Shown: positions 24,010-33,813 of the stretch, piece after piece
Numbering within the stretch: position 1 is the stretch's first letter
How the letters are laid out: every line of letters starts with the position of its first letter
Source: Bacillota bacterium
GTDB taxonomy: Bacteria; Bacillota; Clostridia; Acetivibrionales; DUMC01
Reading direction: 5' to 3'
Length of the DNA: 34,515 bases
NCBI GenBank assembly: GCA_013314855.1
Contig: JABUEW010000036.1
Location: 1-34,515 of the forward strand
Notes under the pieces: model-generated
Database searches by the model: none
What the model was told of the DNA's origin: nothing
The model's input: only the letters and a program-made list of their open reading frames with translations
Position numbers and translations under genes: made by a program

Positions 24010-26130
24010 ATGTACAAAACTTTTAAAATGGAGTTGGCAGGAAGAGAGCTTATAATTGAAACGGGCAAGTATGCTCAACTTGCAAATGGAGCTGTATTAG
24101 TAAGATATGGAGATACCGTTGTCCTTTCTACTGCTACAGCATCAACGGAACCACGGGAAGGGATAGACTTTTTCCCTTTAAGTGTTGATTATGAAGAAAG
24201 GTTATATGCAGTAGGTAAAATTCCTGGAGGGTTCATTAAAAGAGAAGGAAAGCCCTCTGAAAAAGCCATATTGACAGCAAGGGTTATAGACCGTCCTATA
24301 AGGCCCTTATTTCCTAAAGATTTAAGAAATGATGTATCGGTTATCAATACTGTACTTTCTGTAGATCAGGATAATTCACCTGAAATAGCTTCAATGATAG
24401 GTACGTCAGCAGCACTTTCAATTTCCGATATACCTTTCAACGGACCCATTGGAGGTGTTGTCCTTGGGTTAGTAGACGATAAAGTAATAATTAATCCAAA
24501 CACTAAGCAAAGGGAAAAAAGCCAGATGTATGTGACCCTCGCCGGCACAAAAGAAAAAATTATAATGATTGAAGCAGGGGCTAATGAAATTCCGGAAGAT
24601 ATTATGCTCAGTGCTATAAAGGAAGGGCATAAAGAGATCAAAAAAATTGTAGAGTTTATCGAGGGGATAGTTGCTGAAGTAGGAAAGCCAAAATTTGAAT
24701 ACCAATCTTTTGAGGTACCTGAAGAAATATTTAATGCTGTAAAGGAATTTGCCCATGACCGAGTTAAAGAATCTTTGCTTTCAGCAGATAAACAGGTTAG
24801 GGAGGATAATGTTTCTCAGTTGAGAAATGAGATAATACAACATTTTTCTGAAATTTATCCTGAAATGGAGACAACTATATCAGAAGCTGTATATAAACTG
24901 GAAAGAAAAATAGTTAGAGACTTGATATTGAAAGAAGGCAGAAGAGTTGACGGTAGGAAGTTGGATGAAATAAGGCCCATGTATGCAGAAGTGGGATTAT
25001 TGCCTAGAACTCATGGCTCCGGTTTTTTTCAGAGAGGTCAGACGCAAGTCCTTACTACCTTGACTCTTGGAGCATTGGGAGAAGTCCAAGTTCTTGATGG
25101 TGTTGACCTTGAAGAAGAAAAAAGGTATATGCACCACTACAATTTTCCATCTTTTAGTGTGGGAGAAGCAAAGCCCTCCAGAGGACCGGGTAGAAGGGAA
25201 ATAGGCCACGGGGCATTGGCAGAGAAGGCATTAGAACCTGTTATACCAAGTGAAGAAGAATTTCCTTATGCCATAAGGCTGGTATCAGAAGTGCTTATGT
25301 CTAACGGTTCAACATCCCAGGCCAGTGTTTGTGGAAGCACTTTGGCATTAATGGATGCAGGTGTGCCAATTAAAAGCCCTGTTGCTGGAATTTCAGCAGG
25401 TCTGGTAGTTGATGAAAATAAGCCTGAGAATTTTATTGTAATAATGGATATACAAGGAATAGAAGATTTTTATGGAGATATGGACTTTAAAGTAGCAGGG
25501 ACAAAAAAGGGAATAACAGCTATTCAAGTAGATATAAAAATTGACGGACTTACTGAAGAAATAATAAGACAGGCTTTTGAAATGACTAGAAAAGGCAGAT
25601 ATCAAATTCTTGATGAAGTTATATTAAAAACAATACCTGAACCAAGAAAAGAGCTTTCAACTTACGCACCAAAAATACTGATGACCAATATTGACCCGGA
25701 AAAAATCAGAGATGTCATTGGACCAGGCGGAAAAATGATAAATAAAATCATTGCCGACACGGGGGTAAAAATTGATATAGAAGATGATGGAAGAGTATAT
25801 GTAGCTACTTCAGATGCTCAGTTAGGTGCTAAAGCCATAAGAATAATTGAGGGCCTTGGTAAAGAAGTAGAACCCGGTCAGGTATACCTGGGTAAAGTAA
25901 TAAGAATTTTACCTTTTGGTGCTTTTGTTGAATTTTTACCCGGCAAGGAGGGTTTGGTCCATATATCCAAGCTTGACAAAAAAAGAGTTGCAAGAGTAGA
26001 AGATATTGTAAATATTGGAGATGAAATATTAGTTAAAGTTATGGAAATAGACAAACAAGGTAGAATAAACTTGTCCCGTAAAGATGCTTTGTTAGATGAA
26101 GAGTATAAGGATAGGGAACATAAATGCTGA
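24010..26130 (+). CDS. pnp: Polyribonucleotide nucleotidyltransferase (PNPase)
   Basis: Phosphorolytic 3'-5' exoribonuclease of RNA decay, 706 residues. Two RNase PH domains are visible (first with [20 protein letters not shown] and [10 protein letters not shown]; second with [14 protein letters not shown] and [14 protein letters not shown]). Then comes a KH domain ([16 protein letters not shown] near 575) and an S1 domain ([20 protein letters not shown] near 625). ATG at 24010, with AAGGAGG (23991-23997) 12 bases upstream, a longer spacing than usual. It overlaps the peptidase gene by seven bases. Confidence 0.98.
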   Translation: MYKTFKMELAGRELIIETGKYAQLANGAVLVRYGDTVVLSTATASTEPREGIDFFPLSVDYEERLYAVGKIPGGFIKREGKPSEKAILTARVIDRPIRPLFPKDLRNDVSVINTVLSVDQDNSPEIASMIGTSAALSISDIPFNGPIGGVVLGLVDDKVIINPNTKQREKSQMYVTLAGTKEKIIMIEAGANEIPEDIMLSAIKEGHKEIKKIVEFIEGIVAEVGKPKFEYQSFEVPEEIFNAVKEFAHDRVKESLLSADKQVREDNVSQLRNEIIQHFSEIYPEMETTISEAVYKLERKIVRDLILKEGRRVDGRKLDEIRPMYAEVGLLPRTHGSGFFQRGQTQVLTTLTLGALGEVQVLDGVDLEEEKRYMHHYNFPSFSVGEAKPSRGPGRREIGHGALAEKALEPVIPSEEEFPYAIRLVSEVLMSNGSTSQASVCGSTLALMDAGVPIKSPVAGISAGLVVDENKPENFIVIMDIQGIEDFYGDMDFKVAGTKKGITAIQVDIKIDGLTEEIIRQAFEMTRKGRYQILDEVILKTIPEPRKELSTYAPKILMTNIDPEKIRDVIGPGGKMINKIIADTGVKIDIEDDGRVYVATSDAQLGAKAIRIIEGLGKEVEPGQVYLGKVIRILPFGAFVEFLPGKEGLVHISKLDKKRVARVEDIVNIGDEILVKVMEIDKQGRINLSRKDALLDEEYKDREHKC

Positions 26131-27383
26131 AAAAATTTACATTGGATAATGGAGTCAGAGTTGTTTATGAAAAAATACCATATTTAAGGTCGGTATCCAT
26201 TGGTATATGGGTTGGTACAGGGTCAAGAAACGAAAATATAACAAATAATGGGATATCCCACTTTATAGAACACATGCTCTTTAAAGGGACCAAAAATAGG
26301 ACTGCAAAGGCTATTGCTGGCTGTATCGATAGTATAGGGGGTCAATTAAACGCGTTTACAGGGAAAGAGTATACTTGCTACTATGCAAAAACCCTGGATT
26401 CCCATATTGAAATAGCTGTAGATTTACTATGGGACATGTTTTTTAATTCTATATTTAATGATAAAGATATTGCTGTAGAGAAACAGGTTATAACGGAAGA
26501 AATCAACATGTACGAAGATACACCTGAAGAGCTTGTGCATGACGTGTTATCCGAAACAATATGGAATGGAGATCCTCTTGGATATCCTATATTGGGCACA
26601 TATAAATGTCTTGAAAATCTAAATAAGGAAATGATAAAAGACTATATTTATAAAAATTATACCTGTTCAAATACTGTAATTGCGGTAGCAGGTAATTTTG
26701 ACGAAAACAAATTGTTTGATTTGATTAATAAATACTTTAGTCCTTGGAAAAGTGAACATCAGAAAGTAAATTTATATAATCCGGTAGAGTTTATACCGGA
26801 TTTCAAAATAAAGAAAAAAGAAACGGAGCAGATACATTTATGCATAGGTTTTAAGGGAATTGAACACGGAAATGATGATATTTATCCCCTGCTTATTATA
26901 AATAATATACTTGGTGGAGGTATGAGTTCCAGGCTCTTTCAAAAAATTAGGGAAGAAAAGGGACTGGTATATTCTATTTACTCATACCCTTCTTCATATA
27001 AAAACACAGGCTTATTTACCATATATGCAGGCATGAACCCTGAACAGGTTAAATTAGTAGTAAAGTTGATTATGGAGGAAGTGGAAAATATTATCATAAA
27101 AGGTATCGATGAGTTTGAATTAAGTAAATCGAAAGAACAACTAAAAGGCAACTACATGTTGGGGCTTGAAAGTACTAACAGCAGAATGAATAGTATTGGT
27201 AAATCCGAAGTACTTCTCGGGTATATACATACACATGAGGAAGTACTGGAAAAAATCGATAAAGTTAATATAGATATGGTTAACAAAGTTATAAGACAAG
27301 TATTTAATTTTGACAAAGTAAGCCTTGCGGCAGTTGGCGGGGTTAAGGAAGATATTGACCTAAAAGCCCTTATACGGACTTAA
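26124..27383 (+). CDS. M16-family zinc peptidase (YmxG/processing-protease like)
   Basis: Predicted insulinase-family metallopeptidase of 419 residues. The inverted zinc motif HxxEH is His46, Glu49, His50 ([11 protein letters not shown]). The third ligand is the Glu within [13 protein letters not shown] near 126-130. The C-terminal half has [20 protein letters not shown], typical of the catalytic subunit. Homologues lie next to pnp in many Firmicutes. ATG at 26124 is inside the end of pnp, so translation is coupled. Confidence 0.93.
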   Translation: MLKKFTLDNGVRVVYEKIPYLRSVSIGIWVGTGSRNENITNNGISHFIEHMLFKGTKNRTAKAIAGCIDSIGGQLNAFTGKEYTCYYAKTLDSHIEIAVDLLWDMFFNSIFNDKDIAVEKQVITEEINMYEDTPEELVHDVLSETIWNGDPLGYPILGTYKCLENLNKEMIKDYIYKNYTCSNTVIAVAGNFDENKLFDLINKYFSPWKSEHQKVNLYNPVEFIPDFKIKKKETEQIHLCIGFKGIEHGNDDIYPLLIINNILGGGMSSRLFQKIREEKGLVYSIYSYPSSYKNTGLFTIYAGMNPEQVKLVVKLIMEEVENIIIKGIDEFELSKSKEQLKGNYMLGLESTNSRMNSIGKSEVLLGYIHTHEEVLEKIDKVNIDMVNKVIRQVFNFDKVSLAAVGGVKEDIDLKALIRT

Positions 27384-27389
27384 GATAAC

Positions 27390-27456
27390 AAAGCAAATTT
27401 GCTTTGCTGAAAAAATATAAATATCCTGCTTTTTCTAAAAGCAGGATATTTTTTTA
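27390..27456 (+). terminator. Terminator after the M16 peptidase gene
   Basis: A perfect stem ATATCCTGCTTTT/AAAAGCAGGATAT (27421-27449) with a very short loop precedes TTTTTTT. Just before it lies a perfect palindrome AAAGCAAATTTGCTTT (27390-27405). Together they should end the pnp operon strongly. Confidence 0.88.
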
Positions 27457-27505
27457 CAAAAACTACTATTGACTAATCGGGCAATAAGTATGAGTATATA
27501 CAAGC

Positions 27506-27533
27506 ACTAATATAACTTACGTATCATAAGATA
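27506..27533 (+). promoter_or_regulatory. Candidate sigma-K promoter of dpaA-dpaB
   Basis: AC (27506-27507), 17 bp, then CATAAGATA (27525-27533), matching the sigma-K pattern AC plus CATANNNTA. It lies about 40 bp upstream of the dpaA ATG. Dipicolinate synthase genes are sigma-K dependent in Bacillus subtilis. A TATAAT also occurs at 27532-27537 but has no matching -35. Confidence 0.5.
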
Positions 27534-27574
27534 TAATAGTTATGTAGCTTGGATAAACTAAAAGGAGGAATTAT

Positions 27575-28453
27575 ATGAATATTAAAATTAAAAGATTTGC
27601 AGTTATCGGTGGAGATCTCAGGAGTCTTAAGCTGGCTGATTTAATAAAGGAAGACGGTAATAATGTAAGCATTTATGGATTTAATAATACTAAAGTTAAA
27701 TTAGCAGTTGAAATAACGGAAAATCTACATAAAGCTATTGACCAAAATGATGTTGTCATTGCTCCGTTACCATGCTCTAATGATGACGAAACAATTAATG
27801 CGCCATTTTCTACAGAAAAAATATATATAAACGATGTTTTTAGAATGATGGACAAAAAACAGCTTTTTATTGCCGGGAGGATAAGTAGTAAAATAGCCCA
27901 CCTTGCACAGGTCTATAATGTTTATTCCATAGATATACTTGATAGAGAAGAGATGGCTGTTTTAAATGCAATACCTACTGCCGAAGGTGCAATTCAAATT
28001 GCAATGGAGGAATTACCAATTACATTACATAGTTCAAATGCATTAATATTAGGGTTTGGCAGAATAGGCAAAATACTTGCAAAAATGTTGCATGGCATAG
28101 GTGTAAATGTATATGTTGAAGCAAGGAAATATTCGGATATTGCTTGGATAAAGAGTTATGGCTATAAACCAATATTTATTAATGAATTAGGAAATTATGT
28201 TTCCCTAATGGATGTAATCTTTAATACTATACCGGCATTAATCTTAAATGAGGAATTGCTAAAGAAAATTAACAAGGATTGTCTGATTATTGATCTGGCA
28301 TCCAAACCGGGTGGAGTTGATTTTGAAAAGGCACGGCTTATGGGCTTAAAGGTTAATTGGGCATTATCATTACCTGGAAAAGTTGCTCCTGTTACTGCAG
28401 CTAAATTTATAAAAGATACTATTTATAATATTCTGGATGAATTGGGGGTGTAA
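27575..28453 (+). CDS. dpaA: Dipicolinate synthase subunit A
   Basis: With DpaB makes pyridine-2,6-dicarboxylic acid from a lysine-pathway intermediate in the mother cell, for spore core dehydration. The N-terminal domain starts FAVIGGDLRSLKLADLI, and the C-terminal NAD(P)-binding fold has LILGFGRIGKILAKMLHGIG near residue 154. Late segments LIIDLASKPGGVDF and ALSLPGKVAPVTAA are family hallmarks. 292 residues, normal length. ATG after AAAGGAGG. Also known as spoVFA/dpsA. Confidence 0.95.
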   Translation: MNIKIKRFAVIGGDLRSLKLADLIKEDGNNVSIYGFNNTKVKLAVEITENLHKAIDQNDVVIAPLPCSNDDETINAPFSTEKIYINDVFRMMDKKQLFIAGRISSKIAHLAQVYNVYSIDILDREEMAVLNAIPTAEGAIQIAMEELPITLHSSNALILGFGRIGKILAKMLHGIGVNVYVEARKYSDIAWIKSYGYKPIFINELGNYVSLMDVIFNTIPALILNEELLKKINKDCLIIDLASKPGGVDFEKARLMGLKVNWALSLPGKVAPVTAAKFIKDTIYNILDELGV

Positions 28454-28456
28454 AAA

Positions 28457-29035
28457 ATGCTTTTTGACGGAATAAAAGTGGGGTTTGCTTTAACAGGGTC
28501 ATTTTGCAAAATAGATGATGTTTTTCCTGAAATTGAAAAATTGATAAAAGAAGGAGCTACAGTTTATCCGATAATTTCGGGTTCAATAAATAATAATGAC
28601 ACAAGGTTTGGCAGAGCGGAAGATACTAAACTGAAATTAGAGGTTTTAACAGGAAATAAAATAATATCAACGTTGGTAGAAGCAGAACCAATAGGACCTA
28701 AATCTTTACTGGATATTTTGGTGGTTGCGCCTTGCACGGGGAATACTTTGAGCAAACTGGCCAATGGTATTACAGATACTGCAGTAACCATGGCGGTAAA
28801 GGCTCACCTGAGGAATCAGAAGCCTGTAGTTATCGCAATTTCAACAAATGATGGGCTTGGAGCCAACGCAAAAAACATTGGGCTGTTGATTAACACAAAG
28901 AACATATACTTTGTTCCTTTTGGCCAGGATGACCCCGTGAAGAAATGCAACTCATTGGTGTCAAAGATGGATATGATAGTGCCGACAATGGTGGAGGCGT
29001 TGAAAGGAAAGCAGATACAGCCTGTGTTGGTTTAA
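28457..29035 (+). CDS. dpaB: Dipicolinate synthase subunit B
   Basis: Flavoprotein-like subunit of 192 residues: KVGFALTGSFCKIDDVFPEI at the start, then LDILVVAPCTGNTLSKLANG near 88, and GLGANAKNIGLLINTKNIYF near 133. It starts three bases after the dpaA stop, with a G-rich ribosome site (28445-28450), so the two subunits are made together. Also known as spoVFB/dpsB. Confidence 0.95.
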   Translation: MLFDGIKVGFALTGSFCKIDDVFPEIEKLIKEGATVYPIISGSINNNDTRFGRAEDTKLKLEVLTGNKIISTLVEAEPIGPKSLLDILVVAPCTGNTLSKLANGITDTAVTMAVKAHLRNQKPVVIAISTNDGLGANAKNIGLLINTKNIYFVPFGQDDPVKKCNSLVSKMDMIVPTMVEALKGKQIQPVLV

Positions 29036-29036
29036 G

Positions 29037-29072
29037 TAAATCTATATCCTTCAATCTAAATCTATATCCTTC
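29037..29072. repeat. Two direct 16-bp repeats after dpaB
   Basis: TAAATCTATATCCTTC occurs at 29037-29052 and again at 29057-29072, with a four-base spacer. It sits one base past the dpaB stop codon. Function unknown; probably a local duplication. Confidence 0.7.
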
Positions 29073-29115
29073 CTTTCAACATTTTCTTAACTTGAATTAA
29101 ATGCGCCAAGCATTA

Positions 29116-29159
29116 GGTTGCCGGTAAACTTAAATTCCGGCAGCCTTTATTTTATATTT
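29116..29159 (+). terminator. Terminator of dpaA-dpaB
   Basis: GGTTGCCGG (29116-29124) pairs with CCGGCAGCC (29137-29145), with one mismatch, around a 12-nt loop. TTTATTTTATATTT follows. Confidence 0.8.
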
Positions 29160-29263
29160 AATCGCTCTAAAACATTTTTTCTATGTGTGATCGATACCAA
29201 AAATGAAATTTCAGTTATATTTTAAAAATATTTTTTATTTTTACTATTTTAAAACTAAAAAAT

Positions 29264-29291
29264 TGACATTATAATAAATTTAAGTACATTT
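29264..29291 (+). promoter_or_regulatory. Sigma-A-like promoter of the TM1266-like gene
   Basis: TTGACA (29264-29269), 16 bp, then TACATT (29286-29291), about 40 bp before the ATG. The -35 is perfect; the -10 matches 4 of 6 positions. Confidence 0.5.
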
Positions 29292-29331
29292 AAAGTAAAT
29301 CATAGTATCATATTTAGAGAGGGGTTATATA

Positions 29332-29604
29332 ATGGTAAATAAAATAGTGTCAGAAGAAAAAAAGAACAGGATAGCTGTAGTAGGTATTGCCGTGAGTAAC
29401 CGTGAAGAGACAGCTGCCATGGTTAATGAAGTTTTAAGCAGTTTTGGAAATATAATTGTAGGAAGAATGGGAATACCTTATAGAGAGCAGGGTATTTCGA
29501 TAATATCTATAATTATTGACGGTACTAATGACGAAATTGGTGCAATTACAGGAAAATTGGGTAATATTAATGGTATAAAAGTAAAAGTAGCTATGCTGGT
29601 ATAG
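29332..29604 (+). CDS. TM1266-type iron-only hydrogenase system putative regulator
   Basis: A 90-residue ACT-like protein: RIAVVGIAVSNREETAAMVN, then IIVGRMGIPYREQGISIISI and GKLGNINGIKVKVAML. It belongs to the TM1266 family, usually found with [FeFe]-hydrogenase maturation genes and thought to be a small-molecule-sensing regulator; the ligand is unknown. No hydrogenase or hyd maturation gene is in the window. ATG after GAGAGGGG. It probably shares a transcript with the ECF S component. Confidence 0.85.
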   Translation: MVNKIVSEEKKNRIAVVGIAVSNREETAAMVNEVLSSFGNIIVGRMGIPYREQGISIISIIIDGTNDEIGAITGKLGNINGIKVKVAMLV

Positions 29605-29627
29605 TGCTGTAAGATAGTTACTTGCAT

Positions 29628-29644
29628 AAATACTGAAAGTATTT
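29628..29644 (+). terminator. Small AT-rich hairpin between the TM1266-like gene and the ECF gene
   Basis: AAATACT-GAA-AGTATTT is a perfect seven-pair stem. It has no T-run, so it is more likely an mRNA hairpin or weak attenuator than a full terminator. Confidence 0.25.
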
Positions 29645-29675
29645 AATATCAACATTAAACATAGGAGTGATATAA

Positions 29676-30233
29676 ATGAACAATATAAAGACTAAATATA
29701 TTACAAGGACAGCCATATTACTTGCTTTAACTGTTGTATTCCAAATGCTGGGAAGGTATACCAAATTAGGACCAAACAGCAATTTTGTCGTAGGTCCCTT
29801 AGTTAATGCCTGCCTTTTAATCGCAACATCAGCAGCCGGTTTATGGGGAGGGACGGCAGTATCAGTATTTTCCCCATTTGGAGCAATTATAACAGGCGCA
29901 GTTGTACCCATACCTTTTCTTCCTTTTATTGCTGCCGGCAATTTATTATTAGTGTCTGCCTTTTATTTCTCTACAAAAAATAATAGATTTAAGCCTCTAC
30001 TTAAAGACGCAGGTAAGTATGTTGGAATTTTATTAGGAGCTGTTTTGAAATTTTTGTTTCTTTATATGTCAGTAACAGTATTTTTAAGATTTTATAATGT
30101 GCCGCCCAAATTGCATGAGGTTATGTCCTTTTCTTTTGGATGGCCACAGTTGGTAACAGCGATTATAGGAGGCGTTATTGCTGTAATTCTTATAAAGGTC
30201 CTTGAACAAAATAAAATTATTAGGACTGAATAA
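29676..30233 (+). CDS. ECF transporter S component (vitamin/cofactor-binding membrane subunit)
   Basis: Membrane protein of 185 residues with about six segments. The N-terminus TRTAILLALTVVFQMLGRY resembles S components of energy-coupling factor importers, which carry an AxxxA-like helix I for docking to the EcfT module. The middle block TSAAGLWGGTAVSVFSPFGA is consistent with this. No EcfA/EcfT genes are nearby, so it would use a shared group II module. Substrate unknown; no riboswitch was seen upstream. ATG after AGGAGTGA. Confidence 0.75.
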   Translation: MNNIKTKYITRTAILLALTVVFQMLGRYTKLGPNSNFVVGPLVNACLLIATSAAGLWGGTAVSVFSPFGAIITGAVVPIPFLPFIAAGNLLLVSAFYFSTKNNRFKPLLKDAGKYVGILLGAVLKFLFLYMSVTVFLRFYNVPPKLHEVMSFSFGWPQLVTAIIGGVIAVILIKVLEQNKIIRTE

Positions 30234-30336
30234 CTCATTAGCGAAAATTAATTGCATTGTATACACATAATGCTGCATATTATATATTATGATTTAAAAA
30301 TTCGGGTGATGAGCTATATATAACAATGTAGTTTAT

Positions 30337-31482
30337 TTGGATAATGCTGCCACTTCATTCCCCAAACCTTGTAAGGTTTATGAGGAAATGCACAGATGTT
30401 TGAGGTATTATTGTGCAAATCCGGGGAGAAGCGGTCACCAAATGTCAATTGATTCTGAAAATGTTGTATATGAGACAAGAGAAATTATCTGCAGCTTTTT
30501 TAATATAGAAAATCCTTTACAGCTTTGTTTTACAAAAAATGCGACAGAGGCATTAAATATTGTAATAAAAGGAATACTAAAACCAAATGAACATGTAATT
30601 ACAACAAGTATGGAACACAATTCTATATTAAGGCCCCTAAAATATCTTGAAAGACATAACGGAATTGAAGTTACTATTGTTTGGGGAAATAAATTTGGAG
30701 AAATTGATCCGGATTCTATAAAACGAAGCATAAAAAATAATACTTCTTTAATTGTCTCAACCCTGTCTTCAAATGTAAATGGAACAATACTTCCTATTGA
30801 AGAAATAGGGAAAATCTCAAAGGAACATGGTTTATTGTTTTTGCTGGATTCTGCTCAGGGAGCAGGAAGTATAAATATTGACGTTAAAAAGATGAATATA
30901 GATTTCCTAGCATTTCCGGGACATAAAGGATTGTTGGGGCCGCCGGGAACAGGTGGCCTTTATATAAGAGAGGGGATTAATATAAATCCTTTGTTGCATG
31001 GTGGTACGGGAAGCAATTCAAAAAATCCGGATCAACCTGAAATAATGCCTGATTTGCTTGAGAGCGGCACATTAAATCTACCCGGTATTGTAGGATTAGG
31101 CACAGGAGTGAGGTTTATTAATAATTTTGGCCTGGCAAATATTGCGTATTACAAACAAATGTTGTTAAAGAGATTTTATGAAGGCATAAGGGATATCAGG
31201 GGAATTAAGGTGTACAGCCTTATAGAAAGTGGGAAAAACTCCGGTATATTGGCTATAAATTTTGGTGAATTTGATTCTTCCGAAATTGTAGATATTCTTA
31301 ATGTACAATATGGTATAGCATCAAGAGGCGGTTTTCACTGTGCGCCCCTTGCGCATGAAACATTGGGTACAGGGACACAAGGAGTTGTCCGTTTTAGTTT
31401 AGGGTGTTTTAACACGATAGAAGAAATTGACTATACTATTAAAGCGTTAAGGACTATTTCAAGTAGACTTTTCCGGGAATAG
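30337..31482 (+). CDS. Class V aminotransferase, cysteine desulfurase family
   Basis: PLP enzyme of about 381 residues, of the cysteine-desulfurase-like group. The start DNAATSFPKP, the PLP-phosphate region NATEALNIVIKG, the Asp in LLDSAQGAGS, the PLP lysine in FPGHKGLLGPPGTGGLY, and the late RGGFHCAPLAHE with a possible catalytic Cys all fit. Probable substrate cysteine; sulfur transfer partner unknown. The only standard in-frame start is TTG at 30337, which cuts off the usual residues before LDNAAT. The frame stays open back to 30313, and an ATA at 30316 lies six bases after GGGTGA (30304-30309), where an ATG would be expected. Overlaps the convergent histidine kinase gene by 24 bp. Confidence 0.85.
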   Translation: MDNAATSFPKPCKVYEEMHRCLRYYCANPGRSGHQMSIDSENVVYETREIICSFFNIENPLQLCFTKNATEALNIVIKGILKPNEHVITTSMEHNSILRPLKYLERHNGIEVTIVWGNKFGEIDPDSIKRSIKNNTSLIVSTLSSNVNGTILPIEEIGKISKEHGLLFLLDSAQGAGSINIDVKKMNIDFLAFPGHKGLLGPPGTGGLYIREGININPLLHGGTGSNSKNPDQPEIMPDLLESGTLNLPGIVGLGTGVRFINNFGLANIAYYKQMLLKRFYEGIRDIRGIKVYSLIESGKNSGILAINFGEFDSSEIVDILNVQYGIASRGGFHCAPLAHETLGTGTQGVVRFSLGCFNTIEEIDYTIKALRTISSRLFRE

Positions 31483-33801
31483 CCTATAAGAAGCCTCCTG
31501 TTCTTTATGAATTGATTTACATGGAAGAAATATTGTAAATTTAGTACCCTTGTCAAGTTCACTTTCAACAACAATTTTTCCGTTATGCTCCTCAATTATT
31601 CTATAACATGTATTCAGTCCCAATCCTGTACCACATTCTTTGGTAGTGTAAAAGGGTGTGCCCAGTTTTGATAAATCCTCTTTAGATAACCCTTTTCCAT
31701 TATCGGATATTGTAAACACCATTTCTTTACATGAATCTGATATTGAGGTAGAGATTACAAGCAATGGTGATTCAGTATCAGCCATTGCTTCTATGGCATT
31801 TTTGGCCATATTAAGGATTACCTGTTTAATTTGTAATTCATCAGCATATATAGGTTTTTCATATTCAGTAAGATTGAATTCCACTTTAACTCCGTTAATA
31901 AATGACGGACTTTCCAACATATATTTAATTGATAATATTATATTATTTAAGAAAACAACTTTAAAATTTTGGGGACTGGGCTTTGCAAAAGCTAAAAATT
32001 CCGTTATTATCCTGTTTACTTCCGAAGTAATATCATCGACTCTTTTTATTGTGTTTTTTACGTAATCATTATCTGTTTTAAGGTAGATTAACTGGCAATA
32101 ACCCTTTATTGATGCCAACATATTTTTTGTTTCATGGACAATTCCGGAACCAAGCTGGCCAATTATGGCAAGCTTTTCTTGATGCTGTATATTTTGCTGC
32201 TCCTGTTTTAATAAGGTAATATCTGACCCTGTTATAATATAACCGTTATTTTTACCTTCTATGTCTTTAACAGAAGTGAATTGAAACACAAGATGCTTTT
32301 TTGTCCCATCTACAGAATTTATTGTTACCTCACGGGTTTTAAAACAACCATTTATATATTTTCTGCTTATGGATGTTGTCTTGTTAAACCTTAAATTCAA
32401 AATTTTACAAAGTTCTTTTGTTGTCATGCCTATAGCATTATTTGGTTTTATTCCCGTTACTTCCTGAAATAACCTGTTACATGAAATAATTCTGTTGTTT
32501 TTATCAACCATAACTACAAAGCTATCAATAGAATTTAGAATATGGGTTGTTTGTAATTTAACCTTTTCAATTTCTAGTGAATTATCATCACTTGACAACA
32601 TCAGCAAAAAATTATTGTTATTGAGGCTGTAATATTTGACTGATAATATAATTTTTTCGCCATTACGGTTAATAATACTTATTATATCAGTTTTTTTCGA
32701 TGCTAGCTTTGTATAAATATTTTCCATATTTATTAAAGGTATAATTGGGATTAGGTTAATATCGGTAATTTTGAATCTCTGAACTATAGATTCAATATGT
32801 AACCCATGAATCTCTTCCGATTTGTAACCAATTATCTTTTCTAGCCCTTTATTTATAAATATTAATCTAAAGTCTTTATTAAAAAGTGCTATACCTGAAG
32901 GGTATATATTTAAGATATCTTTAATATGTTCCTCATGTTCCTCGAGGGGTTCATCAAGGTTATTGTTAATATTTTTAAATTTATCTGCTGAAATTCCTTT
33001 AAAGAAATAAAAATAAGAAATGGTTTTTAGCACATATCCCAACATATAGAAATATGGGATAGAAAATATTTCAAGGGAAATACAGATTTCATTGGCTACA
33101 GAAGCCAAAAGGCCTGAAAAAATATACTTATAATAGGGCAGTTCTTTATATTTAGAATTTCTCATTACTGTATAAATGCAAGGTAATAATAAAAATATAA
33201 TAATAATATTTATTATTATATACGTTATGATATTGATTTTTTTCCCTGGAGTTTCATAAGAGGTAGCTAAACCGCTAAAAATTGCCGGAAAAATATAGAC
33301 AGAAGATGATATTGAAATTGAAACAAATATTGTTATAAACAAAAGGGTCAACTTATTAAATTTATAGGGTATAATACCTGTAAAACTTATAAATAATAAT
33401 GAGGCTTTAGCTAATCTTCCAGTTATTTTGTAAATTGATGCCAAGTCTACGTATTTAGTATATAAAGTAGATATAAGATTTGGTTCAAAGTAGAAATATA
33501 AAAACAATATACTATTAAAAATGATAATAAGTGAGCCAATACCAATACTATTTATTTCCTGATTATTTGTTGGGTAAGTATACCATACCAAGAAAAATAT
33601 TGTTGTCAATAAACCTGTACAAAGAATTTCCGATGCTAGTGTATAAAACTTAATAATATTAAATTGAAGTGTTAATAAACTTAGGATGAGGGCACATAAT
33701 GTACAACCTATAAGAATTAATAGATAGTTTACAACTATTTTATCCGGTGTAATGTTGGGTAATAAATTTCTTTTTGTATTTATTTGCAACAAATAAAACA
33801 C
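31459..33801 (-). CDS. Orphan membrane PAS sensor histidine kinase (sporulation-kinase like)
   Basis: Protein of 780 residues. Residues 1-275 hold about eight membrane helices, resembling a MASE-type sensor module. Two PAS domains follow (about 293-400, IYPSGIALFNKDFRLIFINK; and about 425-530, IDSFVVMVDKNNRIISCNRL). The HisKA domain has its phospho-acceptor near His556 (GSGIVHETKNMLASIKGYCQ). The ATPase domain shows the N box NMAKNAIEAMAD, G1 SDNGKGLSKEDL and G2 GTGLGLNTCYRIIEEH. The H box reads HETKNM where HExxNP is usual. No response regulator is adjacent, as for sporulation kinases feeding Spo0F/Spo0A. GTG start uncertain; the ribosome site AAAGG is only three bases away, so TTG at 33792 is possible. 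Confidence 0.88.
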   Translation of the reverse strand: MFYLLQINTKRNLLPNITPDKIVVNYLLILIGCTLCALILSLLTLQFNIIKFYTLASEILCTGLLTTIFFLVWYTYPTNNQEINSIGIGSLIIIFNSILFLYFYFEPNLISTLYTKYVDLASIYKITGRLAKASLLFISFTGIIPYKFNKLTLLFITIFVSISISSSVYIFPAIFSGLATSYETPGKKINIITYIIINIIIIFLLLPCIYTVMRNSKYKELPYYKYIFSGLLASVANEICISLEIFSIPYFYMLGYVLKTISYFYFFKGISADKFKNINNNLDEPLEEHEEHIKDILNIYPSGIALFNKDFRLIFINKGLEKIIGYKSEEIHGLHIESIVQRFKITDINLIPIIPLINMENIYTKLASKKTDIISIINRNGEKIILSVKYYSLNNNNFLLMLSSDDNSLEIEKVKLQTTHILNSIDSFVVMVDKNNRIISCNRLFQEVTGIKPNNAIGMTTKELCKILNLRFNKTTSISRKYINGCFKTREVTINSVDGTKKHLVFQFTSVKDIEGKNNGYIITGSDITLLKQEQQNIQHQEKLAIIGQLGSGIVHETKNMLASIKGYCQLIYLKTDNDYVKNTIKRVDDITSEVNRIITEFLAFAKPSPQNFKVVFLNNIILSIKYMLESPSFINGVKVEFNLTEYEKPIYADELQIKQVILNMAKNAIEAMADTESPLLVISTSISDSCKEMVFTISDNGKGLSKEDLSKLGTPFYTTKECGTGLGLNTCYRIIEEHNGKIVVESELDKGTKFTIFLPCKSIHKEQEASYRLFPEKST

Positions 33802-33813
33802 CAGCCTTTAGTA

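Noticed and set aside
29605-29675. A vitamin riboswitch before the ECF S component
   Set aside because: The gap is 71 bases and holds only a small AT-rich hairpin.
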